Positions 53,953-63,904 are shown, counted from the stretch's first letter. The stretch is DNA of 64,000 bases from CTSOIL-112 sp049291875 (GCA_049291875.1 JBATQE010000020.1:6560-70559), one strand, 5' to 3'. The notes: generated by a model from the sequence alone, not told the origin. Numbers and translations are program-made.

Positions 53953-54038
53953 GCGTTCGTAGCGTGGATGGACGGGAGGTTTCGGTTGGATCGGGTTTTC
54001 ATGTTAGAGTAGCGCATCTATTTTTATCCCTATTCATT

Positions 54039-54923
54039 ATGTCTTCTGAAATTTTAAGTGCGCTGTGGCAATCCGCCGCGCAACAACAGTTCCCGACCCA
54101 CGCATTGTATCTGGTCGCCACCCCGATTGGCAATCAGGCGGACATCAGCATCCGTGCGCTGGCGGTATTGTCCAAAGTGGATGCGATCGCCTGTGAGGAC
54201 ACGCGCCACAGCAAAACCTTGCTGAACCAATACGGCATTCAAAAACCGTTGATCGCCGCACATGAGCACAACGAAAATGCCGCCGCGCAGCAAATCATCG
54301 AACGCCTGCAGCGTGGCGAGCGCATCGCCTTGATCACCGATGCGGGTACACCGGCGATTTCCGACCCGGGCGCGCGCGTGGTGGCGCACGCACGTGCTGC
54401 GGGCTTGCGCGTGGTGCCGATTCCGGGCGCCAGCGCCGTGGTGACGGCACTGTCGGCTACCGGCGTGGAGCACGGCTTTAGCTTCGTCGGCTTTTTACCG
54501 GCCAAATCGGCGGCGCGGGCGCACACACTGAGTCAATGGCAACAGCGCTACGAATCCTTGGTGTTCTACGAAGCACCGCACCGTTTGCATGACACCGTCG
54601 CGGCATTGGCGCAAGCCTTCCCGACGCGCATACTCACCATCGCGCGGGAGCTGACCAAGCTATACGAAAACTTCGAAACCATCGCTTTAAGCGAAGCCGA
54701 CGCGTGGCTGAAAACCGCGCCCGAACCGCGCGGCGAGTATGTGCTGGTGCTGCACGAAGCGGCCACGCAGAACGCCGAAACGCATCCGGCGTGGCACAAT
54801 ACATTGGCGGTTTTGCTCAAAGAATTGCCGCTCAAGCAAGCGGTCGCGCTCACGGTGACGCTCACGCAAGCGGCGAAAAACGAGGTGTATGCACACGCGC
54901 TGACGCTGAAAAATCAGTCATAA
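54039..54923 (+). CDS. rsmI: 16S rRNA (cytidine(1402)-2'-O)-methyltransferase
   Basis: A 294-residue SPOUT-unrelated, tetrapyrrole-methylase-fold enzyme that modifies C1402 in the ribosomal decoding centre. Clear motifs: ALYLVATPIGNQADISIRAL, CEDTRHSKTLL, ALITDAGTPAISDPGARVV and VPIPGASAVVTALSATG. The ATG at 54039 is chosen because the upstream codons are not like the family; the N-terminal ~20 residues before the first strand are slightly long. A perfect hairpin terminator follows. Confidence 0.96.
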   Translation: MSSEILSALWQSAAQQQFPTHALYLVATPIGNQADISIRALAVLSKVDAIACEDTRHSKTLLNQYGIQKPLIAAHEHNENAAAQQIIERLQRGERIALITDAGTPAISDPGARVVAHARAAGLRVVPIPGASAVVTALSATGVEHGFSFVGFLPAKSAARAHTLSQWQQRYESLVFYEAPHRLHDTVAALAQAFPTRILTIARELTKLYENFETIALSEADAWLKTAPEPRGEYVLVLHEAATQNAETHPAWHNTLAVLLKELPLKQAVALTVTLTQAAKNEVYAHALTLKNQS

Positions 54924-54946
54924 ATCGCCACATCCACTGCTTCGCA

Positions 54947-54981
54947 TAAAAAAACGCCATTGGCATGCCAATGGCGTTTTT
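54947..54981. terminator. Bidirectional terminator between rsmI and rlpA
   Basis: A perfect palindrome with core ACGCCATTGGCATGCC and its complement, flanked by A and T runs. It separates the convergent genes. Confidence 0.92.
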
Positions 54982-54998
54982 AGGTTCAAACCATGACT

Positions 54999-55514
54999 TT
55001 AATCATTCAAAACTTCCAAAGTCACTCGAGCGGTACCCGAATTAGTTGAACCGATTTGTTTCGCAGCCGCTACTGATAAATCAATAATGCGACCGTTTGC
55101 ATAAGGTCCGCGATCATTCACTCGGACAATGGCGCTTTTGCCATTGGCCAGATTAGTCACTTTCACTTTCGTCCCAAACGGCAAGGTACGATGCGCGGCG
55201 GTCATAGCATGCATATCGAATGCTTCACCATTTGCCGTGCGTCGGCCGTGGAAACCCGGACCGTAGTACGACGCCACACCGGATTGAGCCATTTTCGTGG
55301 TCGCGCTGCTCGGTGAGTAACTGGTTTTAATCACTTGGCGCGACGTTGAATTTTTGGCCACATTATTGGTGGCGGGTACTGCTTTTTTAACCTGAGTCAC
55401 TTTTTTAGAAGTGGACTCTTTTGCTACAACCGGCGTGCTGACGAGGGATAAACCCATCACCAAGCCTAAGCCGGTAGCAAGCATTTGCTTGCGAATTTGA
55501 AAAAAACGAATCAT
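54999..55514 (-). CDS. rlpA: RlpA-like septal lytic transglycosylase-family protein
   Basis: A 171-residue exported protein with a signal peptide (cleavage after VVA near 31), a linker, and a double-psi beta-barrel domain: GVASYYGPGFHGRRTANGE, TAAHRTLPFGTKVKVTN and VRVNDRGPYANGRIIDLS, which contain the putative catalytic Asp and His. RlpA enzymes cut peptidoglycan stripped of peptides. It lacks the SPOR domain and the lipobox of longer RlpA proteins, so division-site targeting by SPOR is not expected. It follows rodA by 80 nt. Confidence 0.92.
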   Translation of the reverse strand: MIRFFQIRKQMLATGLGLVMGLSLVSTPVVAKESTSKKVTQVKKAVPATNNVAKNSTSRQVIKTSYSPSSATTKMAQSGVASYYGPGFHGRRTANGEAFDMHAMTAAHRTLPFGTKVKVTNLANGKSAIVRVNDRGPYANGRIIDLSVAAAKQIGSTNSGTARVTLEVLND

Positions 55515-55593
55515 TCCGTCTTACTCCATTTAGACGGGCTTCTGACCAAAGTTAGTTATTAGTATCGGAGCGGTCTTTACCCACTGAGCTCGC

Positions 55594-56694
55594 CTATCTG
55601 ATTCGATGATGGCGAATACTCATTAACATGCCACAGGCCACGCCCAAGGTAATAAGCGCGGTGCCGCCATAACTCATAAATGGCAGTGGCACACCTACCA
55701 CCGGCAAAATCCCACCGACCATACCCATATTCACAAACACATAAGTGAAGATGATCATGGCCAAAGAGCCTGCCAGCAGACGATCAAATCGCGTTTGCCC
55801 TTGATAAGCAATCGATAAACCACGCGATATAAGTGCTAAGTATAGCACAAGCAACAGTAAAACACCGATTAGGCCAAATTCTTCGGCATAGACCGCGAGC
55901 AGAAAATCGGTGGATTTTTCGGGGATGAATTGCAACTGCGACTGCGTGCCATCCATCCACCCTTTACCGAGCCAACCGCCAGAGCCGATGGCGGTTCGCG
56001 CCTGAAGGATGTGAAAGCCGGCGCCACGCGGATCCTCCATCGGATTGAGCAAAACATCAACCCTTCTGCGCTGATAATCATGCAATAAAAAGTTATATAC
56101 CAGTGGTAAAGATACAACAGCCAAGCCAAGCAAAGCGCCAATCACTCGCCAACTCAGTCCGGCATAGAACACGACATACGTTCCCGCCGCCGCAACCAAC
56201 AGCCCCGTACCCAAGTCCGGCTGCTTGGCAATCAGTAGAAACGGCACGACAAACAGCATCGTCGCCACGCCAAATGCCTTCCACAGCTGTTTGCCTTGCA
56301 CATTGCCCAGATTGTGAAAATAAAAGGCGATCATCATCGGCACACCGATTTTGAGTAATTCCGAGGGCTGAAAACCGAAAATCCAACGGCGCGCACCCAG
56401 GCGAATCTCGCCAAACAGTGCCACCGCCACCAGCAAAACCACGCCACTGACGTAGACCGGCACGGCGGCACGCATAAACACTTTCGGTGGTGTATATGCC
56501 AGCGCCACGATCACACCCCAGCAAATCATCAGATTGCGGATGTGCTGTGCAAAGCGATCGGGACGATCGGTGGAGGCGCTGTACATGGTGACCAAGCTGA
56601 TTACGCTGATCAAAATTAAAATCGCGACCATCACAGGATCCAGCGGCGAAAATAATTTACGCAACCATCGGCCGGAATGATGTAAACGCACCAT
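55594..56694 (-). CDS. rodA: Rod-shape peptidoglycan polymerase RodA
   Basis: A 366-residue SEDS-family glycosyltransferase with ten membrane helices that polymerises lipid II for side-wall growth together with PBP2. Family motifs: RWIFGFQPSELLKIGVPM, AKQPDLGTGLLV, the long loop with NPMEDPRGAGFHILQARTAIGSGGWLGKGW, STDFLLAVYAEEFG and VPLPFMSYGGTALI. It starts 5 nt after the PBP2 gene, so the two are coupled. Confidence 0.97.
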   Translation of the reverse strand: MVRLHHSGRWLRKLFSPLDPVMVAILILISVISLVTMYSASTDRPDRFAQHIRNLMICWGVIVALAYTPPKVFMRAAVPVYVSGVVLLVAVALFGEIRLGARRWIFGFQPSELLKIGVPMMIAFYFHNLGNVQGKQLWKAFGVATMLFVVPFLLIAKQPDLGTGLLVAAAGTYVVFYAGLSWRVIGALLGLAVVSLPLVYNFLLHDYQRRRVDVLLNPMEDPRGAGFHILQARTAIGSGGWLGKGWMDGTQSQLQFIPEKSTDFLLAVYAEEFGLIGVLLLLVLYLALISRGLSIAYQGQTRFDRLLAGSLAMIIFTYVFVNMGMVGGILPVVGVPLPFMSYGGTALITLGVACGMLMSIRHHRIR

Positions 56695-56699
56695 GATGA

Positions 56700-58640
56700 T
56701 TATCCTTGTCCCTGATTAGCAGCATTACGGGTGTTCGCATTGGCCGAATCGGGCTGTGCCGAAGCGGGATTACGACCACGCAGTTGCATGCGTTGACCAT
56801 TTTGCGAGGCGACAAAAGCATCCAATGCACGCCGCACCAATGGCGCGGCGGCGGTGGCACCAAAACCGGCATTTTCAACAATCGCAGCGATGGCGATTTG
56901 CGGTTTGTCCGCTGGATAGAAAGCGATGTAGAGCGAGTGATCACGCATGAATTCGCCGCGCATACTTTGTGCATAGGTGGAATTTTGGCTCACCGTGAAC
57001 ACCTGAGCCGTACCCGTTTTTCCCCCGGGCAAACCACCCGGCAAACCGTTGAAAATCCCACGTCCCGTACCGGAAATATTCACCTGAACCATCGCGCGCT
57101 TGATCAGATCAATGTCCGCCGCAGGAATCTGTAAGTCAGCGGCCACTTGCGGCTGTGTCTCGGTACGTTGGCCAGTCAACGGGTCAATTTTCGCCTTGAG
57201 CAAATACGGAACCATGCGTACGCCGTTATTGGCAATCGTCGCAGTGGCATTGGCCAATTGTAAAATCGTGAAGGTATTTTCGCCCTGTCCGATGCCCAAG
57301 CTGATGGTTTGCCCCTCTGACCACTCGCGGCCGGTGCGTTTGAAAAACCATTCTTTCGACGGCAAAATACCCGGCTCTTCGCCCACCAGATCGATGCCGG
57401 TTTTTTCACCGAAGCCAAAACGTGAAATTTCCTGATGCATCAAATCCACGCCCATTTGGTGCGCCAAACTGTAGTAATAAACGTCGGATGAGACCGCGAT
57501 CGAGGTGAACATATTGACCGCGCCATGACCACGCCCGCCGGTACTGTCACGGTAGCGATGCGTGCCAAGGGTGTAAATCCCGCCGTCTTGAATAATCGCG
57601 TTGCGATCGCGCGCGCCTGAGTGCAGTGCAGCCAGCGCCATGAACGGTTTGTAGGTGGAGCCGGGCGGATACGCGCCGCGCAGGGCGCGGTTGAACAGTG
57701 GTTTTTGAATCGAGCCGTTCAGCTCGTCCCATTTTTCTTGCGAAATACCTTCAACGAATAGATTGGGGTCATACGTCGGCGCGCTGACGAAGGCCAAGAC
57801 TTGCCCCGTACTCGGCTCGATCGCGACCAGGGAGCCGCGCCGTCCGGCAAAGGCTTTCTCCACTTGGTCCTGCAAATACGCATCAATGGTCAACTGCACA
57901 TTATTGCCCTGAATCGGGTCTTTTGCACCCAAAACGCCGACCTGACGCCCCGAGGCCATCACTTCCAACCGCTCGTAGCCGTTTTTGCCGTGCAGCAACG
58001 ACTCGTAGCTTTGTTCAATCCCCAGTTTACCGATGTGCGTGGTGCCGAGGTAGTCCTGCTCCAGACCATTTTTCTTGATGCGTTCCTTATCGCGCTGATT
58101 GACGCGACCCACGTAGCCAATCACGTGTACGGCCAGATCGCCGTTCGGATACTCACGAAAGCTGCGCTTGGCAACCGATACGCCTTTGAATTGAAACTGC
58201 TGTACAGAAAACCGCGCGACTTCCTCTTCGCTCAATTTCGCACGAATCGGAATGCTGTCGTACGGGTCGCTCTCGGCACGCAGACGGTTAAAACGCTTGA
58301 CATCTCCCTCGGAGACCGGCACGATTTGCTGAATTTTGGCGATGGTTTGTTCTAAATTGTCCTGCTCTTTCGGCACGATTTCCAGCGCAAAGCCCGGATT
58401 GTCGCGCGCCAACACAAACTCATTGCGATCCATGATCCAGCCGCGCGCCGGCTCAATCGGCACCTGCGCGGTGCGATTGGATTGTGCCAATTGGCTCAAT
58501 TCGTCGTGCTTGAATACCTGTAAATAGACAAACCGCGCGACCAGCAAGCCAAAGCACAACAAAACCAAAACATACGCCGCCAAAATGCGTTGCCGAAAGA
58601 GTTGGCCTTGAGCAAGGCTGGCGCGTGTGGACAATTTCAT
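56700..58640 (-). CDS. mrdA: Penicillin-binding protein 2 (elongation transpeptidase)
   Basis: A 646-residue class B PBP: one N-terminal membrane helix (about 19-40), a pedestal domain (ARGWIMDRNEFVLARD), and the transpeptidase domain with PGSTYKPF (nucleophile Ser near 327), SSDVYYYSLA (the SxN-type position) near 382 and GGKTGTAQV near 538. It crosslinks peptidoglycan in the elongasome, partnering RodA encoded next. The C-terminal tail (ASAQPDSANANTRNAAN) is low complexity. mreD is 15 nt upstream. Confidence 0.97.
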   Translation of the reverse strand: MKLSTRASLAQGQLFRQRILAAYVLVLLCFGLLVARFVYLQVFKHDELSQLAQSNRTAQVPIEPARGWIMDRNEFVLARDNPGFALEIVPKEQDNLEQTIAKIQQIVPVSEGDVKRFNRLRAESDPYDSIPIRAKLSEEEVARFSVQQFQFKGVSVAKRSFREYPNGDLAVHVIGYVGRVNQRDKERIKKNGLEQDYLGTTHIGKLGIEQSYESLLHGKNGYERLEVMASGRQVGVLGAKDPIQGNNVQLTIDAYLQDQVEKAFAGRRGSLVAIEPSTGQVLAFVSAPTYDPNLFVEGISQEKWDELNGSIQKPLFNRALRGAYPPGSTYKPFMALAALHSGARDRNAIIQDGGIYTLGTHRYRDSTGGRGHGAVNMFTSIAVSSDVYYYSLAHQMGVDLMHQEISRFGFGEKTGIDLVGEEPGILPSKEWFFKRTGREWSEGQTISLGIGQGENTFTILQLANATATIANNGVRMVPYLLKAKIDPLTGQRTETQPQVAADLQIPAADIDLIKRAMVQVNISGTGRGIFNGLPGGLPGGKTGTAQVFTVSQNSTYAQSMRGEFMRDHSLYIAFYPADKPQIAIAAIVENAGFGATAAAPLVRRALDAFVASQNGQRMQLRGRNPASAQPDSANANTRNAANQGQG

Positions 58641-58655
58641 AGTGTCAATCGCCCA

Positions 58656-59159
58656 TCACTGCATCATCCATTCGCCGACCTTGCGTGACTTCGCGCCACG
58701 GGTCAAAACGATGGCCAAAAGCAACCACATCGGGATGGCTAAAAGCAGCCAAATCATGGTAGAAAACTGCGGATGCGTGCCCAAAATCACGATGTAAAAC
58801 AGCGCACGCAGCAATTCGACGGCAAACACCATACCGGTGGCATACAAGGCATGAATGAACACAGAAGCAAATTGCAGGCGCGGCGCCAGCAAACCCATGG
58901 CGTACACGAGCCAGACATACATCAGCGCATGCTCACCCATACGCGAAGACTGCTGCACATCGACCAAAACGCCGACCACAAACGCGACCAACAGAGAAAT
59001 ACGACCGGGCTGATAAACTTTCCAAAACAGCAAGATCAATGCCATACAGTCCAGCCAAATGGTTTGGCGAAAGGTTAGGAACGACAAGGCCCACGCCACC
59101 GCCATCGTCAAAATGACGACCCGCGTGCGAACCAAAGCCAACCATTGTTCAAAGCGCAT
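58656..59159 (-). CDS. mreD: Rod-shape determining protein MreD
   Basis: A 167-residue membrane protein with five or six helices, of the expected size. Sequence is weakly conserved, as in the family (LLLVAFVVGVLVDVQQSSRMGEHAL is the most typical part). MreD links MreC to the cytoplasmic MreB filaments. Its place between mreC (11 nt) and mrdA (15 nt) makes the call secure. Confidence 0.94.
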   Translation of the reverse strand: MRFEQWLALVRTRVVILTMAVAWALSFLTFRQTIWLDCMALILLFWKVYQPGRISLLVAFVVGVLVDVQQSSRMGEHALMYVWLVYAMGLLAPRLQFASVFIHALYATGMVFAVELLRALFYIVILGTHPQFSTMIWLLLAIPMWLLLAIVLTRGAKSRKVGEWMMQ

Positions 59160-59170
59160 GACTTACCCCG

Positions 59171-60100
59171 TTATTTTTTAAACTGCTCACGCGTGCGCGC
59201 GCCCAAGGTGGATGGAACCGGATTTTCGCGCGCCAATTCGATTTGCGCATCGCTTCGAGCTTTCATTTCCGCCAAATTCGGTACCTGAATCACGCCGACA
59301 TAGCGCACGCTGAGCGCATGCACCAGCGGCACAATGGTCAACTCTGAACGGCCATCGGGGCCGGCCTGCGCGATATTCGCCACTTTCGCCACTGGAATAT
59401 TGGGCGGATACAAGCCATCCAAACCCGAGGTCACCAACAGATCGTCTTTTTGCAAATCGGCGGACTCTTGGTTAAAAATCCGCAGCTCCAGAAAGCCTTC
59501 GCTTTTATCGCCGCTGATAAAACCGCGTACCGACGGATTGCGTTGCACCATCACCGGCACATTCACTTTGGTATCGGTGATCAGCGTGACCTCGGCGGTG
59601 TTGATTTGTACATCGGTGATTTGCCCGAGCAGCCCCTCATGCGTCATCACCGGCTGCCCCAGTTGCACGCCGTTTTGGCTGCCCATATTGAGCACCAATT
59701 TGCGCATATACGGATCAACCACTTGATACAGCGCCTCGGCGGAGATGATGGGATACGGAACGCTGGACTTGAGTCCGAGCTGCGCACGCAAAGCTTGATT
59801 GTCGCTCTCAACGCTGGCCAAGGTGTGCAAACGCATGGCGTAGCCCTCGTTTTGCGCCACGAGGTCGCGATTTTGCAAAGCCAAACTTTGCACCTGATAG
59901 CCGTGCACCAGATAATCGGCGACCCAAACCCGCGCAGTATGCACGACGCGCTGAACCGGCGTGACAAATGCCCACGCCAGTGCATCTCGTACGATCGGCG
60001 GCCCGTTGAGTACGAGCATGGCAATCGCGATGGCACTGGCGATAAGCACGCGCATCCAATCGGGCGTCGTGCGACGAAATAAATTGTAGCTGGAGTCCAT
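59171..60100 (-). CDS. mreC: Rod-shape determining protein MreC
   Basis: A 309-residue protein with one membrane anchor (about 17-36), a coiled coil (about 70-105) and a beta-rich periplasmic domain: PYPIISAEALYQVVDPYMRKLVLNMGSQNGV, GLLGQITDV, ITDTKVNVPVMVQR and GLDGLYPPNIPVAKV. MreC activates PBP2. It lies 25 nt after mreB. Confidence 0.96.
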   Translation of the reverse strand: MDSSYNLFRRTTPDWMRVLIASAIAIAMLVLNGPPIVRDALAWAFVTPVQRVVHTARVWVADYLVHGYQVQSLALQNRDLVAQNEGYAMRLHTLASVESDNQALRAQLGLKSSVPYPIISAEALYQVVDPYMRKLVLNMGSQNGVQLGQPVMTHEGLLGQITDVQINTAEVTLITDTKVNVPVMVQRNPSVRGFISGDKSEGFLELRIFNQESADLQKDDLLVTSGLDGLYPPNIPVAKVANIAQAGPDGRSELTIVPLVHALSVRYVGVIQVPNLAEMKARSDAQIELARENPVPSTLGARTREQFKK

Positions 60101-60125
60101 GACGCTCCTGATCCTGCGTCAAAGA

Positions 60126-61166
60126 TTATTCGTAGACGAACAGCGAGCTAAAGCGGTTCAAGTGCTCCAAAGACATACCCGAGCCGCGCACCACGCACAA
60201 CAGCGGGTCTTCGGCCACGTATACCGGCAGACCGGTTTCTTCTTGCAACAAGCGATCCAAATCTTTGAGCAACGCACCGCCACCGGTCAATACGATACCG
60301 GCTTCGGCAATATCCGCGCTCAATTCCGGCGGCGTTTGCTCCAACGCGATTTTCACCGTGGACACAATCGCGTTGAGCGGCTCGGAAATGGCTTCCAAAA
60401 TTTCATTGGAATTGACTGTGAAGCTGCGCGGCACGCCTTCGGCCAAATTGCGGCCTTTGACTTCCATCTCGGCCACTTGCGCGCCCGGGAAGGCCATACC
60501 GATTTCTTTTTTGATCAACTCGGCAGTCGGCTCACCGATCAACATGCCGTAGTTGCGACGGATATAATTGACAATCGCTTCGTCGAATTTATCACCACCG
60601 ACGCGCGTGCTGTTTTTGTACACCATGCCGCCCAATGAAATCACACCGACTTCGGTCGTACCGCCACCGATGTCCACCACCATGGAACCGCGCGCTTCAA
60701 ATACCGGCAAACCTGCACCCAGTGCAGCCGCCATCGGCTCTTCGATCAAGTGCGCTTCGGAGGCACCGGCATTTTCGGCGGATTCGCGAATCGCACGACG
60801 CTCCACTTGGGTCGAGCCGCACGGCACGCAAATCACGATGCGCGGGCTGGGCTTGAACAAATTGGATTCGTGTACTTGGCGAATGAAGTATTCGAGCATT
60901 TTTTCAGTAATGCTGAAATTGGCAATCACACCGTCTTTCATCGGGCGAATCGCGTCGATATTGCCCGGCACTTTACCGAGCATCAGTTTCGCTTCGGAGC
61001 CGACGGCTTTGACCATCGGGCGACCGGTTTTGGTGTCGTGTTGAATCGCCACCACCGATGGCTGATCCAGCACAATGCCTTTGCCGTTGGCATAAATCAG
61101 CGTATTGGCCGTACCCAAGTCAATCGCCAAGTCATTTGAAAAATATTTGCGTATAAAATTAAACAT
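60126..61166 (-). CDS. mreB: Rod-shape determining actin homologue MreB
   Basis: A 346-residue actin-fold ATPase that forms membrane filaments guiding side-wall synthesis. Nucleotide-binding motifs are DLGTANTLIYANG (phosphate 1), VDIGGGTTEVGVISLGG (phosphate 2) and GIVLTGGGALLKDLD (adenosine). The N-terminal MFNFIRKYFSND is the usual amphipathic-type start; AAAGGGATAAC precedes it, and an upstream in-frame ATG is rejected. It is first in mreBCD-mrdA-rodA. Confidence 0.98.
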   Translation of the reverse strand: MFNFIRKYFSNDLAIDLGTANTLIYANGKGIVLDQPSVVAIQHDTKTGRPMVKAVGSEAKLMLGKVPGNIDAIRPMKDGVIANFSITEKMLEYFIRQVHESNLFKPSPRIVICVPCGSTQVERRAIRESAENAGASEAHLIEEPMAAALGAGLPVFEARGSMVVDIGGGTTEVGVISLGGMVYKNSTRVGGDKFDEAIVNYIRRNYGMLIGEPTAELIKKEIGMAFPGAQVAEMEVKGRNLAEGVPRSFTVNSNEILEAISEPLNAIVSTVKIALEQTPPELSADIAEAGIVLTGGGALLKDLDRLLQEETGLPVYVAEDPLLCVVRGSGMSLEHLNRFSSLFVYE

Positions 61167-61647
61167 GTTATCCCTTTGTTCACCCAATCATTTTTAATCG
61201 TGATGGGTCAACATCCTCTTTAAACTGAGGCGTTGACCACTCAAATTCTGTTGACCGCGCCGATGACCGCACCAAAATTGCGTGCGCATTGATTCCAATG
61301 CCTTGTATAAAACTTCTGTTGACCGCAGCGGCGGTTTATTTGGAGAATCGAATCGGCGGATTTTGCGCGGCGTCATTTAATCAGCTTTTTGTGTGACTTT
61401 TACGGAGCTTTGCCCCAAGCACAGAAAACACCGATCTACGCCAAAGTGTGCAAGCGCGTAATGATACAGGAAAACCCACAAATTCGTGGTAATTTTGTGA
61501 TAATTTCTGCTTAAAAACATTGACTTATGTGTGCTTATCGCCTGCACCGCACCGTTCGATCCGCACACACCACACACGCAGCACAAACGGATACTCTGCC
61601 TATCCCATCCAGAATTCGGCGATCAAGCTGTCCCCAATTTTCTACGT
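61167..61647. promoter_or_regulatory. Upstream region of mreB
   Basis: About 480 bases with no convincing gene. It must hold the mreB operon promoter on the minus strand. A 13-bp direct repeat (TTCTGTTGACCGC) occurs at 61246-61258 and 61314-61326, 68 nt apart. I see no clear terminator for the PLD gene that ends at 61648. Confidence 0.5.
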
Positions 61648-63477
61648 TCACATATAGTGCTCAGGCAGCATTGAACCGACGTACTTTTGCAGATGACGCC
61701 AAAAACTACCCGGCTCACGGTTTATTTGGGTTCCGCTCGGCTCAGCGGCACCAGCGGCCTCATCGGTCGCTGGGGCCGCACCCAGATACCAATACGTCTT
61801 GCCTTGCGAGTCCTGTCGCATCTGAAAGCTGAACCTCGGATTCAACTGCGTGACAATCAATTGGCGCAATTTTTCAGCCAGCTGCGGCTGCTCAACCAAA
61901 ACCCCGACCTCGGTATTGCCCGTGACCGAGCAATGATCCAGATTCATCGAGCCGACAAAGCTCTCCTTGCCGTCAATCACCACCACCTTGGAATGCAAAG
62001 CCGTGCGCGAACCGCGAATCGAGAAAATCGGATGGCGCCATTCCGGTTCCGGCGCAACGTCGGGATAGCCGCGCAATTCATACAGACCAACACCCGCCGC
62101 CAACAATCGATCTCGGTAGTAATCGTAATGCCCATGAATCACCGGCACATCATTGGACTCCAGCGAATTGGTCAACACCGTCACCGCCACGCCGCGCTGC
62201 TGCAATTGGATCAGAAAATCGGTCAATTCGTCACCGGGCAAAAAGTAAGGGCTCACCACCAGCACCTCTTTTTGTGCCCGACCCATGGCCTGAATCAAGG
62301 CGTCAAATACCGGCGTGTCGCGCCGAATTTCATCTTTATTCGGCAAATGAATCATCGGCGGCTCAGGCGGTCGGGTAATTTTATCGGGTGGATCCATCAG
62401 AAAATGCACTTTACCCCACACCATGCGATTCACCACTTCGTCCAACATGCCGTCCTCGGTTTGCTTGAGCACCTGCAAATACGGGTGGCGCTGCACCCGC
62501 TCTTTGCGCGTCAAGCGACTCGTACTCAACAGCATTTGGGCAATCTGCTCGCGCCGCAACGTCAGATATTTCGCATCGAAATCATCCACGCCCATGACCT
62601 GTTTCGAGTTCCAATACGCATCAAAACCTTTTTGCATATCGGCCACCACGTGCCCTGCGAGCAGCACATCCATATCCGAGAAATTATCCTCTTCGCCCGC
62701 ATTGAAATATCGATCGCTCAAATTGCGCCCGCCGGTGATGCCGAGCACGCCATCGGCCAGCCACATTTTGATGTGCATGCGCCGGCGCAAGGTGCTCAGA
62801 TTGGACAAAAATACCGTCCAGCGGGTGAGCAGATTCGCGCGAAATTTTTTGATCGGATTGAACACCCGCACCTCGATGTTCGGATGCGCGTTCAAAGTCA
62901 ACATATCCTTGTCGCGCCCCAACTGTTCACGATCATCCAGCAGCACCCGCACGCGCACGCCACGCTCCGCCGCCGAAACGATCTCGCGCAACAACAGCCG
63001 CGTGCTCAAACCACGCTCCATATTGTAATACTGCAAATCCAAGCTGTATTGCGCGTTCTTGATCAGCGCACTGCGCGCAGCAAACGCCTCCACACCATTC
63101 GACAACGGATACACCGCCGAATCCTCCGGCGAGGGCTGTTGCAGCGTGAGTGTGTGTGCATCCATATTGTGTGTCTGTTCAGAAATCGGGGTTGGCTCAG
63201 GCGATGAGCTCGTACTATTCAGTGCCATTTTAGAGGGTTTTGCCGGCGACACTGACGATTGCTCATGCTTTTTTTGCGCCTCGTAAACCAATCGAACCAA
63301 GGGCGCGGACGGCTGAAGCGGCAAACTCTCACCGTATGCCAACGGTTTCGGCGTCATGCCTGCGGGAAACTGATTTGCGCAACCCGTCAAACCGAGCATC
63401 AACAACAGCATCAGCCACCGCAATCCCATTCGCCCGATTAGCCCCATTCGCCCTATGCACTCATCCATCGCCATCAT
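61648..63477 (-). CDS. Phospholipase D/cardiolipin synthase-family lipoprotein
   Basis: A 609-residue protein with two PLD active-site motifs: HIKMWLADGVLGITGGRN and HSKVVVIDGKESFVGSMN. An N-terminal lipobox LTGC gives a probable lipoprotein. The pattern resembles the ClsC (YmdC) group, which makes cardiolipin from phosphatidylethanolamine and phosphatidylglycerol, but the enzyme here has an added Ser/Pro-rich linker of ~80 residues after the lipobox. The start is uncertain: the hydrophobic signal begins at an internal Met (63429), while the upstream part repeats GRMGLIGRMGL. A PIN-domain gene lies 13 nt upstream on the same strand. Confidence 0.88.
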   Translation of the reverse strand: MMAMDECIGRMGLIGRMGLRWLMLLLMLGLTGCANQFPAGMTPKPLAYGESLPLQPSAPLVRLVYEAQKKHEQSSVSPAKPSKMALNSTSSSPEPTPISEQTHNMDAHTLTLQQPSPEDSAVYPLSNGVEAFAARSALIKNAQYSLDLQYYNMERGLSTRLLLREIVSAAERGVRVRVLLDDREQLGRDKDMLTLNAHPNIEVRVFNPIKKFRANLLTRWTVFLSNLSTLRRRMHIKMWLADGVLGITGGRNLSDRYFNAGEEDNFSDMDVLLAGHVVADMQKGFDAYWNSKQVMGVDDFDAKYLTLRREQIAQMLLSTSRLTRKERVQRHPYLQVLKQTEDGMLDEVVNRMVWGKVHFLMDPPDKITRPPEPPMIHLPNKDEIRRDTPVFDALIQAMGRAQKEVLVVSPYFLPGDELTDFLIQLQQRGVAVTVLTNSLESNDVPVIHGHYDYYRDRLLAAGVGLYELRGYPDVAPEPEWRHPIFSIRGSRTALHSKVVVIDGKESFVGSMNLDHCSVTGNTEVGVLVEQPQLAEKLRQLIVTQLNPRFSFQMRQDSQGKTYWYLGAAPATDEAAGAAEPSGTQINREPGSFWRHLQKYVGSMLPEHYM

Positions 63478-63490
63478 ATTCCATCATCAC

Positions 63491-63904
63491 TCAGGCCACC
63501 GAACGAGACGCGCACGGTGCGGCGGCGCCTGTTGCGACCGAGTTCAACCAATCCTGCGGCGATGCCACACGCACACCCCACTGACGCGCCCGATTGCGCA
63601 GACGCAACAAATGCTTATCCTTCGAAATCAGCCAATCCACGCGGTGCACCAAAGCCGCATCAATAAACACCTGATCATCCCGATCCGTGCAGCGAATCCG
63701 CTCAAACAGCGGCGGTACATCCGCCCGCAACGTCACCAGCGCACGCGCCTGCGCCAAAATCTGCGCCTGTCGCTCAGGCTCAATCGCAAACTGCGGCCGG
63801 GCCAGCACATCCACCCACTCATCCCACATCGCCGGCGTCATCACAATGCGCTGCTGCGACTCAAGCCCTTGTTCAATGGTAATACCCCCTAAAAAAGCCA
63901 GCAC
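63491..63904 (-). pseudogene. PIN-domain protein, 5'-truncated at an insertion sequence
   Basis: The remaining 137 codons match the C-terminal three quarters of a VapC-like/PIN ribonuclease: MTPAMWDEWVDVLARPQF, then DRDDQVFIDAALVHRVDWLISKDKHLL with the later acidic residues. The first strand with the essential Asp (usually DTN) is missing, and upstream in frame there is a stop next to the start of an IS3-type element. A GTG at 63904 gives an open frame but the protein would lack a catalytic acid. No antitoxin gene is visible. Confidence 0.72.

Noticed and set aside
61687..63207. Long plus-strand open frame (506 codons) antisense to the PLD lipoprotein gene
   Set aside because: It is His-, Gln- and Arg-rich and has no domain. 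It mirrors a gene with two perfect PLD motifs, so it is a shadow frame.
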